A DNA stretch of 64,000 bases from Fibrobacter sp. UWB16 (GCF_900215325.1 NZ_OCMS01000002.1:682001-746000); one strand, 5' to 3'. Positions 33,043-43,054 are shown, counted from the first letter of the stretch. The notes: generated by a model not told the origin, from the letters alone. Numbers and translations: made by a program.

Positions 33043-33420
33043 TTAGTTATAGCTATTCTTAGCTTCGGACTGAGCCTTGAAAATCTTGTCGTATTCGTCC
33101 TTCGAGATTCTCATGTAACCCGTCACGATCTTGCCAGATTCGTCTTCGCCGAATTCATAGTAGGCGGAGTCGCCCTTGACGCGCATCAAAATGTCCATGT
33201 TGAGCGAATTCTTGCCACGGAGAGCGTTGTTCTCGTATTTGGCCGTGAGGTCGCCGTTCACGTTTCTGATGGTGTAATCGACGTTGTTTTCGGTAAGAAC
33301 TTCGAAAATCATGTCGGCTTCGCCTTTCCAGTAACCCGTATAGTTGGGCTTTTCATTGTTGCAGCCGAAGAACGTAAACGAAGAAATTAAAAGTGCGGAG
33401 AGTATAAGTTTCGTTTTCAT
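33043..33420 (-). CDS. Small lipoprotein
   Basis: 125 residues. Signal peptide and lipobox end in TFFGC with Cys at about residue 20. The mature part has YTGYWKGEADMIFEVL, the style of a small lipocalin-like or META-like beta fold, and a Lys/Glu-rich end. Family not recognised. It lies between the ABC transporter and the FGE-like gene but with its own 68-bp upstream gap. Confidence 0.7.
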   Translation of the reverse strand: MKTKLILSALLISSFTFFGCNNEKPNYTGYWKGEADMIFEVLTENNVDYTIRNVNGDLTAKYENNALRGKNSLNMDILMRVKGDSAYYEFGEDESGKIVTGYMRISKDEYDKIFKAQSEAKNSYN

Positions 33421-33487
33421 GCTCTTAAATTAGATAATTTTTTCCGGTTGGGTTAGCGAATCTATGTAATGTTGTTTTAACGGTGAG

Positions 33488-34714
33488 TTATTTACAACAC
33501 CTGAAACCGACACTCGGGTACTGGTTCTGCGGGTAGAAGCTGAATTTGCTTACGGAACAGCTACTTTCGTTGTTCGTGTTCCATGCGCCACCTGCGACCA
33601 GGAACTTGTCCGGGTGCTGCTTGCTTGTTGAGGCTGTCCATTCCCAGAGGTTTCCGTTCATGTCGTACATGCCATACCAGCTGCGGCATTGCGTCTTGCG
33701 ACCGCTTCTCTTGGCTGCCTTTGTGTTGGTATTGCACTTGCTCTGCTTGTAACCATTACCGTAAGAGAACTTGAAACCGTCCTTGCCACGGCAGGCGGCT
33801 TGCCATTCTTCGATTGTGCAGAGGTGTTTGCCTTCGTTCTTGCAAATGCGTGCGGCTTCTTCCTGGCTTACCATGTCCTTCGGTGTAGCGTCCGGCTGGT
33901 TCGGGTATTCATAGGCGTCTACGCAGACGGTCTTTCCGCCAACCGGGACGGGGTAGGCGTTCTTGCCGCAAATGTTATCGCTTGCCATGTCGTACTTGGC
34001 TTCTTCCCAAGCGGAGCGGTTACCGACGGAGTCGGTAGCGTAGAAGAACACGGAACCGGTCTTGTTGTATTCTATGCCCTTGCTTGCGTCTTGCGGATTG
34101 AGCGTATCGCCGATGGAAACAAACGTCTTGCATTTGATTTCGTCGCACTTGACCTTGAGCTTGATCGGGTCGTAGTAGCGGCCTGCAGGAGGCGTGATTT
34201 CGGCTGTGGGCGGGACCTTGTCCGAGTTGCGGAGGCTATCGGCGAAGCGAGCCTTGTTCAGGGAATCCTGGCGGTCTCTCTCGATACGTGCGAGCGAGTC
34301 GTTAACGCGGGCGAGACTATCCCTGCGGAACTTGCGATAGGCACGGATGCTGTCCTTGTTGACTGCCGGGACTTTGGGCAAATTGGCGAGCGAATCTGCC
34401 GTGCGGATGGAGTCCGCGATGCGCAAACTGTCTGCGATTCTAGCTTCTTCGAGAGCCTTCAAGCTGTCGGCCTTGGCCTGTTCGGCGCGGAGGCTATCAA
34501 GAATCTGCTGTTGGCGGAGTGCGAGTTCCGAGAGTTTCTGTTCTTCAAGCGCTTGCTGCTTGACCTTGTTGAGCTGGCACTGCACTACAAAAAGGCAGAT
34601 GAGCAAAAGGAACATCAAAATCAAGATGACGAGATTGCGTTTCCCGTTTTTCTTCTTCTGGTTGCCCTGCGCATTTTGTGCGTTCTTCGTAGAATTCTTT
34701 TCGTTGTTTGCCAT
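33488..34714 (-). CDS. Membrane-anchored coiled-coil protein with FGE-like domain
   Basis: 408 residues. One transmembrane helix at about 27-45 follows a polar N-terminus. Residues 47-165 are a coiled coil built of repeats such as LRIADSIRTADSLANL. Then about 70 residues resembling a chitobiase C-terminal-type beta domain (PPTAEITPPAGRYYDPIKL). The last 150 residues match the formylglycine-generating enzyme (sulfatase-modifying) fold: VSQEEAARICKNEGKHLC, GNLWEWTAS and the end VGFRCCK. Family members here are probably binding modules rather than active FGEs. Last gene of the tilS-ftsH-folP-dacA operon, 3 bp after dacA. Confidence 0.78.
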   Translation of the reverse strand: MANNEKNSTKNAQNAQGNQKKKNGKRNLVILILMFLLLICLFVVQCQLNKVKQQALEEQKLSELALRQQQILDSLRAEQAKADSLKALEEARIADSLRIADSIRTADSLANLPKVPAVNKDSIRAYRKFRRDSLARVNDSLARIERDRQDSLNKARFADSLRNSDKVPPTAEITPPAGRYYDPIKLKVKCDEIKCKTFVSIGDTLNPQDASKGIEYNKTGSVFFYATDSVGNRSAWEEAKYDMASDNICGKNAYPVPVGGKTVCVDAYEYPNQPDATPKDMVSQEEAARICKNEGKHLCTIEEWQAACRGKDGFKFSYGNGYKQSKCNTNTKAAKRSGRKTQCRSWYGMYDMNGNLWEWTASTSKQHPDKFLVAGGAWNTNNESSCSVSKFSFYPQNQYPSVGFRCCK

Positions 34715-34717
34715 AAG

Positions 34718-35566
34718 TTACACCTTGTTTTCGACTGCTTCGTTTTCACCTTCGGCTTGATCTTCTTCAATAACTTCGTTGAAGAGGTCGTGCCAGTGGC
34801 GGAAAATTTCTGCTTTAAGTTCTTTCGGGGTGAGGCCGCGTCTCAGGTTGTTTCTGTAAGCGGTAGAAATTTTACCTGTTTCTTCGGAGACGATGATGAT
34901 GAGGGCATCACTTTCGGCAGCGAGAGCTTTAGCGGCGCGGTGGCGCATACCGTAGCCTGCATCGCCTTCGGCGTTACCGGTCGGCATTGGGAGAATGCAG
35001 CCTGCGGCGACAATCGACTTGCAGTTGAGAATCACGGCGCCGTCGTGCAAAGCGGAGTTCGGGAAAAACAATGCGCGCAAAAGTCTAGAGCTGATTCGTG
35101 CATCGAGGTATTCACCCGTATCAGCGTAGTTCTTGAGGCCCACGCGTTTTTCAAGCACGATGAGCGCGCCGGTCTTTGTCTTTGCCAAATCCTGAACGGC
35201 TGAGCAAATTTTCTGGGCGATGTCATCGAGACCGCTCGCGTGGAAGAGGATGTTTCGCAAGTCCACTTTACTCACGCTCTGACCGATTCGCGTAAGGGCG
35301 CTTCGAATTTCGGGCTGGAACAAAATCACGATGGCGATAATACCGAGCGTAGCGAGGTTACTGAGCATCCACACAAGCGTATGGAGTTCCCACCACTGCG
35401 CAATGAGCCATGCGAGAATAAGCAAAAAGCCGCCGAAAATCATCTGTGCTGCACGCGTCCCGCGGAACAGCAAAAAGATATAGTACAGAATGACTGATAT
35501 GAGGAGAACGTCCAGAATGTCAGCCATACGAACATCGATGATGCCGAATAACTTAAACAGCGTCAT
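34718..35566 (-). CDS. dacA: Diadenylate cyclase (c-di-AMP synthase), CdaA type
   Basis: Makes c-di-AMP from two ATP. 282 residues: three N-terminal membrane helices (ILDVLLISVILYYIFLLF and following) and a DisA_N/DAC domain. The catalytic motifs DGAVI and RHRAAK are present, as is FFPNSALHDGA. The domain order is that of CdaA. The start overlaps folP by 14 bp; a second Met at residue 14 is possible, but GGAGG and family length favour the first. Next to folP, ftsH and tilS. c-di-AMP usually controls osmolytes and wall homeostasis. Confidence 0.95.
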   Translation of the reverse strand: MTLFKLFGIIDVRMADILDVLLISVILYYIFLLFRGTRAAQMIFGGFLLILAWLIAQWWELHTLVWMLSNLATLGIIAIVILFQPEIRSALTRIGQSVSKVDLRNILFHASGLDDIAQKICSAVQDLAKTKTGALIVLEKRVGLKNYADTGEYLDARISSRLLRALFFPNSALHDGAVILNCKSIVAAGCILPMPTGNAEGDAGYGMRHRAAKALAAESDALIIIVSEETGKISTAYRNNLRRGLTPKELKAEIFRHWHDLFNEVIEEDQAEGENEAVENKV

Positions 35567-36467
35567 GGGACTTCAAAGCCTCCAAATATAAAAGTGATTC
35601 TTTTGCTTCGCGAACATCGTGAACGCGGATAACGCTTGCACCGCCAAGGGCGGCGATAATGTCTGCGGTCACGGTCGGGATAAGTCTATCGCTTGTTTCA
35701 AGTCCAGGCATCTTTCCGATGTAGGACTTTCTCGACGTGCCGATCAAAACGGGGTAGCCGTCCTTGAGCATCACGTCCACGGACTTCATCAAGTCTATGT
35801 TGTCTTGAACCGTCTTTCCAAAACCGATACCCGGATCAATGCAAATGCGTTCTTTTTCGACACCGGCGTCAAGGAGCTTCTTCACCTGAGCCAAGAGTTC
35901 TTCTTGAACTTCCTGCACCACGTTTGTGTATGGCTTAAAGTCCTGCTGCATCGTTCCGAAGTTTCCGCGCATGTGGTTCAGCACCACGCTTGCCTTTGTG
36001 CTTGCAACGGTTTCTATCATCTTCGGGTCCATCATGCAGGCGCTGATGTCGTTGATGATGTGCGCACCGAGCTTCATGCATTCTTCGGCGACTTTAGCCT
36101 TGACCGTATCGACCGAGATGTAGAACTTGCGGAATCCCGGATTGTCGAGGTCTTCCGAAATGGTTGCGGTCTGTGCGAGCGCCTCTACGACGGGGCATAC
36201 GCGGTCAAGTTCTTCCTGAACGCTCACGGGAGCACTCCCGGGGCGGCTGCTTTCACCGCCGATATCGAGAATCACAGCACCTTGTTCCACCAACGAAATG
36301 GCGTGCTCGTAAGCGGCTTCGGGCGTGTTATGCTTGCCTCCATCAAAGAAACTGTCCGGGGTAACATTCACGATACCCATGACAAGCGGCATCCTCGAAG
36401 CTGGAATGATGTCGTTTCCAATTTTCCAAGAGATTGCACGATTAGATTCTAATAGAGAGCGGAGCAT
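35553..36467 (-). CDS. folP: Dihydropteroate synthase
   Basis: Condenses p-aminobenzoate with hydroxymethyl-dihydropterin diphosphate in folate synthesis; target of sulfonamides. 304 residues with MGIVNVTPDSFFDGG, ILDIGGESSRPGSAPVS, DPGIGFGKT and GTSRKSYIGK, the complete pterin and pABA-loop motifs. It starts 9 bp after ftsH and overlaps dacA by 14 bp, so all are in one operon. Confidence 0.96.
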   Translation of the reverse strand: MLRSLLESNRAISWKIGNDIIPASRMPLVMGIVNVTPDSFFDGGKHNTPEAAYEHAISLVEQGAVILDIGGESSRPGSAPVSVQEELDRVCPVVEALAQTATISEDLDNPGFRKFYISVDTVKAKVAEECMKLGAHIINDISACMMDPKMIETVASTKASVVLNHMRGNFGTMQQDFKPYTNVVQEVQEELLAQVKKLLDAGVEKERICIDPGIGFGKTVQDNIDLMKSVDVMLKDGYPVLIGTSRKSYIGKMPGLETSDRLIPTVTADIIAALGGASVIRVHDVREAKESLLYLEALKSHDAV

Positions 36468-36476
36468 TGAGCGACC

Positions 36477-38567
36477 TTATTCGTTTTCTTTCACAGAATT
36501 TGTAGCGGTTTCGTTGCCTGATGCAGGGGCGGGCTGCACGTCGGTAATCGGAGCTACCGGCGGTTGGTCACCCGGGTCAGGCGGCGGAGTATTTTCTTCT
36601 TCGCGTTTCTTTGCGAGCTCTTCCATGGCCTTGTACTGGCGGCTCTTCTTTGTACCGGTGAGCTTTTCGCCAGCCATGACCTTGTCGATTTCTTCGCGGT
36701 CGAGCACTTCAAATTCAAACAGCGCTTCGGCGAGGTCGGTGAGCTTGTCCTTGTGTTCTTCAAGGAGTTGTCTTGCCTTGTTGTCCATACGCTTGATCAA
36801 GTTGTTGATGGCGTTGTCGATCTTTTCGGCCATCATTTCAGACATTTCCTTCGGCTTACTGATTTCGCGTCCGAGGAATACTTCGCCATCGGCGCGGCTG
36901 TAGCAGACCGGTCCGATTTCTTCGTCAAAGCCCCATTCCGTCACCATCTTGCGGGCTAGTTCTGTCGCGCGCTGAATGTCGTTACTTGCACCTGTGCTCT
37001 GGTGGTTGAAGAAAATGAGTTCGGCGAGACGGCCGGACATCATGATCATGATGCGTTCTTCGGCGTATTCGCGGCTGTAGCTGACCTGGTCGCGTTCGGG
37101 CAAACTCATGGTCACACCGAGAGCGCGTCCGCGAGGGATAATCGTAATTTTGTGGAGCGGGTCGGAGTGCTTGCAGAGAAGCGTCATGAGGGCATGGCCT
37201 GCTTCATGGTAAGCGGTGTGGCGCTTTTCTTCGTCGGTCATGAGGAGCGTGCGGCGTTCAGCACCCATGCTGAGCTTGTCGCGTGCTTCTTCAAAGTCGA
37301 GCATCGTCACTTTCTTGTTGTTGAACCTTGCGGCGAGGAGCGCTGCTTCGTTCACCAAGTTTTCGAGGTCTGCACCGGCAAGTCCCGGAGTTCCCTTAGC
37401 GACTGCCTTCACATCGACATCATCGCCAAGAGGCACCTTGCGCTTTTTCAAGTGTACCTTCAAAATTTCTTCACGGCCCTTGAGGTCGGGGAGGCCCACC
37501 ACAATCTGGCGGTCAAAGCGGCCCGGGCGGAGGAGAGCCTTGTCGAGCACATCCGGACGGTTCGTGGCGGCAATCAAAATCACGCCTTCGTTAGCGGTAA
37601 AGCCGTCCATTTCCACGAGCAACTGGTTCAAAGTCTGTTCGCGTTCGTCGTGACCGCCTCCGAGACCTGCACCACGCTGGCGACCCACGGCATCGATTTC
37701 GTCGATGAACAAAATGCACGGAGCGTTCTTCTTACCGGTTTCAAACAAGTCACGCACGCGGGATGCACCCACGCCAACGAACATTTCCACGAAGTCCGAA
37801 CCCGACATGCTAAAGAACGGCACGCCTGCTTCGCCTGCAACAGCGCGGGCGAGGAGCGTCTTACCTGTACCCGGAGGGCCAACGAGCAAAGCACCCTTCG
37901 GGATGCGGCCACCGAGCTTGTCGTATTTCTTTGGATCCTTCAAAAATTCAACGAGTTCCTGCAAGTCCTGCTTGGCTTCGTCGCAACCGGCAACGTCATT
38001 GAACGTGGTCTTCTTCTGCGAGTTCAGCTGGCGCACTTGGCTCTTGCCGAACGAGAACGGGCTCTTACCGCCACCGCCCATCTGACGGCTCATCATGATA
38101 TAGAAGAACGCAATCAGCAAAATGGCTGGCAAGAATGCAACGAGAGTATCAATCCAGGTGGTCGATTCGTGAATGACCTTGACCTTCACGCCCTTGAAAG
38201 CTTCCCAAGTCGAAATCTGCTCGTTCGAAATATCGAGCATGTGGCTCTTGAAATGCTTGTTCTTGGTGTCGGTGCTATTGCGAGTGAACCTGGCGAGAGC
38301 GCTTTGGCTCTTCTTGGCCTCGGCGATTTCTTCCGGGGACATCTCGTAAGCGCCTTCGATAATCACGCCATCGGGAGTCTTCTGGAGGGTGAGTTCAGTA
38401 ATGACCTTGGTTGAATCGCCCATCATGGCTAAAAATTCGGTGCGGGTGATATCCTTGCTGGACTCTTTCCCGGTCATGGGGAACATGACGAAAAGCATGA
38501 GGAGCATGATGAGAACAATGATAAAATTCTTGTTCTTAAACGGAGCTGGCTTCTTTGGTTGATTCAT
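36477..38567 (-). CDS. ftsH: ATP-dependent membrane metalloprotease FtsH
   Basis: 696 residues from the ATG at 38567, which has AAAGGA 6 bp upstream; the frame extends to 38600. Two membrane helices (about 15-31 and 140-158) flank a periplasmic domain of about 100 residues. The AAA domain has Walker A GPPGTGKT (230-237), FIDEID and the second-region arginines (RPGRFDRQ). The zinc site is HEAGH (454-458). The C-terminus is long, with PPDPGDQPP-type Pro-rich sequence. The start overlaps tilS by 32 bp. Confidence 0.97.
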   Translation of the reverse strand: MNQPKKPAPFKNKNFIIVLIMLLMLFVMFPMTGKESSKDITRTEFLAMMGDSTKVITELTLQKTPDGVIIEGAYEMSPEEIAEAKKSQSALARFTRNSTDTKNKHFKSHMLDISNEQISTWEAFKGVKVKVIHESTTWIDTLVAFLPAILLIAFFYIMMSRQMGGGGKSPFSFGKSQVRQLNSQKKTTFNDVAGCDEAKQDLQELVEFLKDPKKYDKLGGRIPKGALLVGPPGTGKTLLARAVAGEAGVPFFSMSGSDFVEMFVGVGASRVRDLFETGKKNAPCILFIDEIDAVGRQRGAGLGGGHDEREQTLNQLLVEMDGFTANEGVILIAATNRPDVLDKALLRPGRFDRQIVVGLPDLKGREEILKVHLKKRKVPLGDDVDVKAVAKGTPGLAGADLENLVNEAALLAARFNNKKVTMLDFEEARDKLSMGAERRTLLMTDEEKRHTAYHEAGHALMTLLCKHSDPLHKITIIPRGRALGVTMSLPERDQVSYSREYAEERIMIMMSGRLAELIFFNHQSTGASNDIQRATELARKMVTEWGFDEEIGPVCYSRADGEVFLGREISKPKEMSEMMAEKIDNAINNLIKRMDNKARQLLEEHKDKLTDLAEALFEFEVLDREEIDKVMAGEKLTGTKKSRQYKAMEELAKKREEENTPPPDPGDQPPVAPITDVQPAPASGNETATNSVKENE

Positions 38568-39783
38568 TATAATCCTTTTCTTTCTTCTCGCAAGATACAA
38601 ATTTTGCGGCTGAAAGCGCGTCTTTGAACTCGCAAATCCAGACAGTATGCGCTATTTTGACGACGGAACGCCGGCGATAAACCGCCCGGACCGGGATTTT
38701 CACGTGGGCAGGCTCCTTAGGACCGTAGAAAAAGCCAATCGGGAACCGAAAACCCTTTTCTGTGAGCCACAACCGGAACATTTCGGACAGATCTGCATTG
38801 GCGTATTCGCGTAGAATCTTGTTGAGCTTTTTCTTGTCCAGCGCAATCGTACGTATTGCATTGTCATCCTGAGGCGAAGCCGAAGTAAGCGGGAATCCCC
38901 TTGTGTCATCCTGAGCGAAGTCGAAGGATCTAGAGCATTTAGCGATTACTTTTGCATACGCTTTGTCTGCTAGCCCCGCAATCTTGCAAAGCTGTTGGAT
39001 TGCCCCCGGACATTCTCGTTCCAGATTCGGCAAAAACTCGTGCCTAATCTTGTTGCGTGCGAACTTCACATCCGCATTGCTTTCGTCCTCGCACCAGCTT
39101 AAACCATTTTCGCGAGCATAGGCGAGGAGGTCGCTACGAGTGACGTTCAAGAATGGACGATAGATGTGAATGCAGGGAATGTCATGCCCGACTTGATCTC
39201 TTTGATCACTTAGTGCTTTAGCACTTATGTGAGCATGATCCGCGTATGGGGAGGGCATCTCCTTCTTGTCCAGAATCTCCCTTACTTCCTGAATCCCGCG
39301 GAGCCCGGCTAGCGTTGTCCCTCGCTTAAGACGCATATACATCGTCTCCGCCTGATCCCCCGCATGATGCGCCGTCACGATAGCTATCGTAACGCACCCT
39401 TCTTCAATGTCATCCCGGACTCCGTTCCGGGATCGCCATTTTTTATTCAGAGCAATCTCGACTAGCGCTTTATACCTTGCATCTCGTGCGTTCTCTTCTA
39501 GCGAACCGTCTGCATCTTTCAGAGCTTCACCATCCAACTTCTTCAAGAAAAACGGAACGTCGTGCGACTTTGCAAATTCTTCTACAAATTTTGCGTCTCT
39601 GTCTGCCGTTCCTTCGCGTAGCCCGTGATGTACATGCGCAATGCCTAGCCATTCAATTCCAAGTGCATCGCGGTTCTCGATAAAATAATGAGCCAAGCAA
39701 ATAGAATCTAAACCGCCTGAAACTGCAAGCAGCAGGCGCTTAAAACCATGATGGCGAATATTTTCAACTAAATCGAAAGTCAA
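38536..39783 (-). CDS. tilS: tRNA(Ile)-lysidine synthase carrying repeat-derived insertions
   Basis: Modifies C34 of the tRNA-Ile(CAU) anticodon to lysidine; normally essential. 415 residues with the PP-loop SGGLDS at 22-27 and the HHAGDQAET motif. Three stretches are not TilS sequence but translations of the dispersed repeats: about 116-125 (RSRNGVRDD), 174-201 ([20 protein letters not shown]) and 284-307 ([20 protein letters not shown]). Each lies where TilS normally has a loop, and the frame stays open after each, so the protein is probably functional. First gene of the ftsH-folP-dacA operon. Confidence 0.93.
   Translation of the reverse strand: MTFDLVENIRHHGFKRLLLAVSGGLDSICLAHYFIENRDALGIEWLGIAHVHHGLREGTADRDAKFVEEFAKSHDVPFFLKKLDGEALKDADGSLEENARDARYKALVEIALNKKWRSRNGVRDDIEEGCVTIAIVTAHHAGDQAETMYMRLKRGTTLAGLRGIQEVREILDKKEMPSPYADHAHISAKALSDQRDQVGHDIPCIHIYRPFLNVTRSDLLAYARENGLSWCEDESNADVKFARNKIRHEFLPNLERECPGAIQQLCKIAGLADKAYAKVIAKCSRSFDFAQDDTRGFPLTSASPQDDNAIRTIALDKKKLNKILREYANADLSEMFRLWLTEKGFRFPIGFFYGPKEPAHVKIPVRAVYRRRSVVKIAHTVWICEFKDALSAAKFVSCEKKEKDYNESTKEASSV
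38863..38933 (+). repeat. Two P2-like repeats inside tilS
   Basis: 38863-38900 (GTCATCCTGAGGCGAAGCCG... ending GGGAATCCCC) and 38905-38933 (GTCATCCTGAGCGAAGTCG, AAGGATCTAG). Together they add about 24 codons to tilS in frame. Confidence 0.85.
39181..39263 (+). repeat. Long P1 variant inside tilS
   Basis: Same architecture as 5419-5500: GTCATGCCCGACT, an inner AGTGCTTTAGCACT palindrome, ATGATCCGCGTATGGGG and GGGCATCTCC. About 28 codons of tilS. Confidence 0.85.
39409..39437 (+). repeat. P1 repeat inside tilS
   Basis: GTCATCCCGGACTCCGTTCC then GGGATCGCC, nearly identical to 32783-32811 and 49926-49952. It encodes the RSRNGVRDD stretch on the minus strand. Confidence 0.85.
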
Positions 39784-39817
39784 TCAAATAGAGTTCAGGG
39801 CAAGAGTAAAATTCTTC

Positions 39818-40807
39818 TTAATCACCGTAGTCGATGTGTGGGTATTTGCTTAATGAATCTAAAGTTTCCTTTGTCGGGAGCGATCTTACGCATGTATAGA
39901 ATTCATTTTGATTGTCGATGTCGTAGATGAATACGGGGCCATCGTCATAACGTTTGGGGCCAATATATTTGTCTCTAGCGCTGAGTAGAAAATTTTCATC
40001 TTTTTCTAAACATAGATTTTTTGTTATAAAAGCACTTTTGTTTTGTCGACTGCAAGTTTTGCCATTGCTAGAAAATACTTCAAGAAGATTTTCTCCTGTA
40101 GAATCAAGCCAAATGCTTTTGGTGTATTCAAAAGACTGGTTTGCAATAGAAAAAACTTGATGGTAATAGTCCATTTTTGAAAATTTGAAGACTCCAAGTT
40201 TTACTAAAACGGAACTCATGTATGGTTCGTACATTAATCCTAATGTGTTTAACAATATAAAGCTGTAGAGTGTTGATCTTTTTTGTTCAGTTTCTTTATT
40301 CCCGATGGAATCATCTTTTGCTAGAGTCCCTTTTTCGAAAGTTTTGGTAACATATAAGGAATCTTGCGTAAATTTCAAAGTACGATTGTATATAGCGAAT
40401 TCATTTGAGGAGTCGCAGTTGACTTCGGTCTTTCCGTAAATCCTAGTGCATTTGGTCATATTCCATGTGCCGTAAAGACCGTTGTGGTCGTTGCTTAATG
40501 CCAATGTGTCAAGATTGTAGATTTCGTCGTAGAATTGTTGTCTCGAAGAATCATCAGATATTTTTCTTTGGGCCGGACTAATCCACATGGAATCTCCGAC
40601 AATTTTGATTTTATTCGAGTTCCAGGGCTTGTTGTTTTCTCCCCATGTAAAAGTCTTGGATTCGGAATTGTAGTTACAGGAGACTGTTCCTCGGTTTAAG
40701 ATACCTGAGTTTTCATCGTAACTGTATGTTGTGGAAAACGTATATCCATCGTTGGAACAGGCGATGAACAAAAATGCGATAATTGCAAGTGCAATAATTT
40801 TTTTCAT
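39818..40807 (-). CDS. Lipoprotein, paralogue 1 of a three-gene cluster
   Basis: 329 residues from the ATG at 40807; the longer frame to 40846 adds 13 residues before the signal. The lipobox is LFIAC. Shared with its neighbours: an early YSYDENSGILNRGTVSCNYN-type strand region, then LALSNDHNGLYGTWNMTKC, and a C-terminal segment with ARDK and FYTCVRSLPT. The last is nearly the same in the third paralogue. No enzyme motif is seen; the fold is probably beta-rich. Followed by tilS on the same strand. Confidence 0.75.
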   Translation of the reverse strand: MKKIIALAIIAFLFIACSNDGYTFSTTYSYDENSGILNRGTVSCNYNSESKTFTWGENNKPWNSNKIKIVGDSMWISPAQRKISDDSSRQQFYDEIYNLDTLALSNDHNGLYGTWNMTKCTRIYGKTEVNCDSSNEFAIYNRTLKFTQDSLYVTKTFEKGTLAKDDSIGNKETEQKRSTLYSFILLNTLGLMYEPYMSSVLVKLGVFKFSKMDYYHQVFSIANQSFEYTKSIWLDSTGENLLEVFSSNGKTCSRQNKSAFITKNLCLEKDENFLLSARDKYIGPKRYDDGPVFIYDIDNQNEFYTCVRSLPTKETLDSLSKYPHIDYGD

Positions 40808-40856
40808 AAAAAATTCCATTTTGTTTAGATAGCAAAAAAATAACAAAATTTTGAAA

Positions 40857-41978
40857 TCAATCTTTTTTTGAAAGCTGTTTGATGCACTGCCTGAATTCGT
40901 AGTTGTTGTTCAAGTAAGAACTTAACATCTTTTCTTCTTTACCGGTGATGTTACTGTAGTCTGATATCACTTTTGAAGAATCATATGTTGCGGCTTCGCA
41001 GATTTCTTTGGTAATTTGATTTATTTGTGTCGAATGATATTCGCAGGTCTTTTCCCCATTCGAAACGGTCATGTCACGTTTCATCGTGATTGGGTTCTCA
41101 AGCATATCCTGGTTGTATTTGACATTTAAATTGGTTCCATTTACAAAAAGAATGATTTCGTTAGCGTTTATTGCAGTAACCCAATAATTATCACCTAACT
41201 TAACTGTGTCAGGAATAGATTCGTAAGTATTTGTTTCTTTAATGTAACGCTCGTATTTCCCGTTATGTTTCTTTATTGCTCCAAAATAGTCAAAGCATGC
41301 ATTTTCTAATTCATCAGCTTCGTCGAATAAATCATATACGATGGAGCAGAAGTTGTTTGTATAATATAACGGTGCCGGGTCATGTACGTAAGTAATCTTT
41401 TCTGTAGTGCCCGTGGGGGTAATCGTCATTTCAACATTTGCATAATCTTCTTCAACGAAGAACATTCCGTCATAAATTCGTCCAACATAATTCCATGTGC
41501 CAAATAGCGATTTTGAAGAACTTGTGTAAACAGAGGCTGCACTCATTTTAGACACGTCGTTGCATTCGGCTGCAATATAATCGCATTCGTATAGCGTATC
41601 ATTGGAAAGCATATAGCCGAACGAACTGTAATCATAATTGTCTTTTTCGTATAACGTGTCTATGTCGACGAATCCTAAATATTTGCCGGTTTCCCACGAA
41701 AATGAATTTGAGGATTCTTTGTAAATACAATCGTGTTCAAGATGATAGTATCTCAAATGAATTGTGTCTAAGAAGGCAAACTCGCGAGTTTGCGTCCATG
41801 AAAGGATGCGCTTGTCGCTGTCTGTTTTTTCGGAGAAAGAGCTTGTTGCGATATCCGAGCTGTAAATGGTATCTTCGGAGGATGAAGATACTGGGCCTTC
41901 AGAAATACTTGTCGGATTATCTTCGCTGCAAGCGATAAGTGCAATAGCCGTAAAAAGAAGAGATGTAATCTTTTTCAT
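40857..41978 (-). CDS. Lipoprotein, paralogue 2 of the cluster
   Basis: 373 residues. Lipobox ALIAC followed by SEDNPTS, identical to the start of paralogue 3. Short Ser-rich linker (SSSEDTIYSSDIATSS). The core holds KSLFGTWNYVGRIY in the place of the GTWN motif of the other two and ends in RQCIKQLSKKD. It is the most divergent of the three. The ATG has GGGGAA upstream. Confidence 0.75.
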   Translation of the reverse strand: MKKITSLLFTAIALIACSEDNPTSISEGPVSSSSEDTIYSSDIATSSFSEKTDSDKRILSWTQTREFAFLDTIHLRYYHLEHDCIYKESSNSFSWETGKYLGFVDIDTLYEKDNYDYSSFGYMLSNDTLYECDYIAAECNDVSKMSAASVYTSSSKSLFGTWNYVGRIYDGMFFVEEDYANVEMTITPTGTTEKITYVHDPAPLYYTNNFCSIVYDLFDEADELENACFDYFGAIKKHNGKYERYIKETNTYESIPDTVKLGDNYWVTAINANEIILFVNGTNLNVKYNQDMLENPITMKRDMTVSNGEKTCEYHSTQINQITKEICEAATYDSSKVISDYSNITGKEEKMLSSYLNNNYEFRQCIKQLSKKD

Positions 41979-41994
41979 AAATTATTCCCCTAAA

Positions 41995-43020
41995 TTAATC
42001 ATTGTAATTGCTGACGTACTGACTCAACAATTGCTTTGTATCTTCTGTCGGAAGACCTCTTGCACATTCATTGAATTCGTCGCTGTTATCAATGCTGAAT
42101 CCTTCTACAGGTCCTTCTTTATAGTAAGATTGATCGTCGCTTTTATCACGTGCACTCAATAAGAATTCTGCGGTTTCTTCTTTGCACAATTTCTCGTTGA
42201 TGAATCCCAATCTTTGCGTGTTTGTACAAGTCTTTCCGTTGCTAGACATCGTTGTAATGTAGTTCATTCCTGCTGCATTGAATTTAGGAGTCGAAGTAAC
42301 TTCAAAGAGTTGGTTGCCAATAATGAACGATTGCGTTAAAAAATCTTTAGATTCCTTCTTTATCGTTTTTTCAAGCATCAGCTGCTTGATGGTGGCGTCG
42401 CCGATATCATAACCAAAACTACGATTTATAATTTTTCCGATGTTAACATCGTTTGGATCTAGGTTGTCTGAATCAACAGTTGTAATGATATAAATGGAGT
42501 CTTTTGTAATTTTCATTGTTCTTATAATTCCACTTATGCCACCGATGTATTTGGAACACTTGATTTCTGTATCCCCAAGGCTTCTCTTGCAACTGGTGAC
42601 ATTCCACGTCCCATAAATATCATTGTGGTCACTACTCAATGCCAACGTTTCGTAGTTGCGGTAAACGTCAAGAAACTGTTGCTCATCGGGATCATCCGAA
42701 ACTTCCTTTTCTGTTGGCCCCATCCAGAGTGAATCGCCAACAATCTTATAAGTGCCCGGATCTAGAGATTCTGGATATTCTTCCCAAGCGAATGTTTTGG
42801 TGTCGGGGTGGTAATTGCAAGCGTATGTTCCCTGATAAATACGTCCCGTTGCTTCGTCGTACTTAATCGGAATGGCGTATGTGTAACCATCGCCAAAATC
42901 CGTTATTGCCTGAGTTGATGGCTTTGTTGTTTGAGTGTTGTCGAGCCCCGATGTCGGATTGTCTTCACTGCAGGCGGTGAGCATGAACATGCCAAATAAA
43001 ACTGCGTAAGTCTTTTTCAT
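41995..43020 (-). CDS. Lipoprotein, paralogue 3 of the cluster
   Basis: 341 residues. Lipobox MLTAC followed by SEDNPTSG. Motifs shared with paralogue 1: YDEATGRIYQGTYACNYH, LALSSDHNDIYGTWNVTSC, FLLSARDK and the terminal ECARGLPTEDT. AGAAGGG lies before the ATG. The function is unknown. The three genes are 16-50 bp apart on the minus strand and probably arose by tandem duplication. Confidence 0.78.
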   Translation of the reverse strand: MKKTYAVLFGMFMLTACSEDNPTSGLDNTQTTKPSTQAITDFGDGYTYAIPIKYDEATGRIYQGTYACNYHPDTKTFAWEEYPESLDPGTYKIVGDSLWMGPTEKEVSDDPDEQQFLDVYRNYETLALSSDHNDIYGTWNVTSCKRSLGDTEIKCSKYIGGISGIIRTMKITKDSIYIITTVDSDNLDPNDVNIGKIINRSFGYDIGDATIKQLMLEKTIKKESKDFLTQSFIIGNQLFEVTSTPKFNAAGMNYITTMSSNGKTCTNTQRLGFINEKLCKEETAEFLLSARDKSDDQSYYKEGPVEGFSIDNSDEFNECARGLPTEDTKQLLSQYVSNYND

Positions 43021-43054
43021 ATTAGAAACCCTTCTTAATTCAAATGAAATATAT

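Noticed and set aside
33488-34714. FGE-like domain as a true sulfatase-activating enzyme
   Set aside because: No sulfatase gene is nearby and the protein is dominated by coiled coil and membrane anchor. The domain is more likely a binding module, as in many Fibrobacter proteins.
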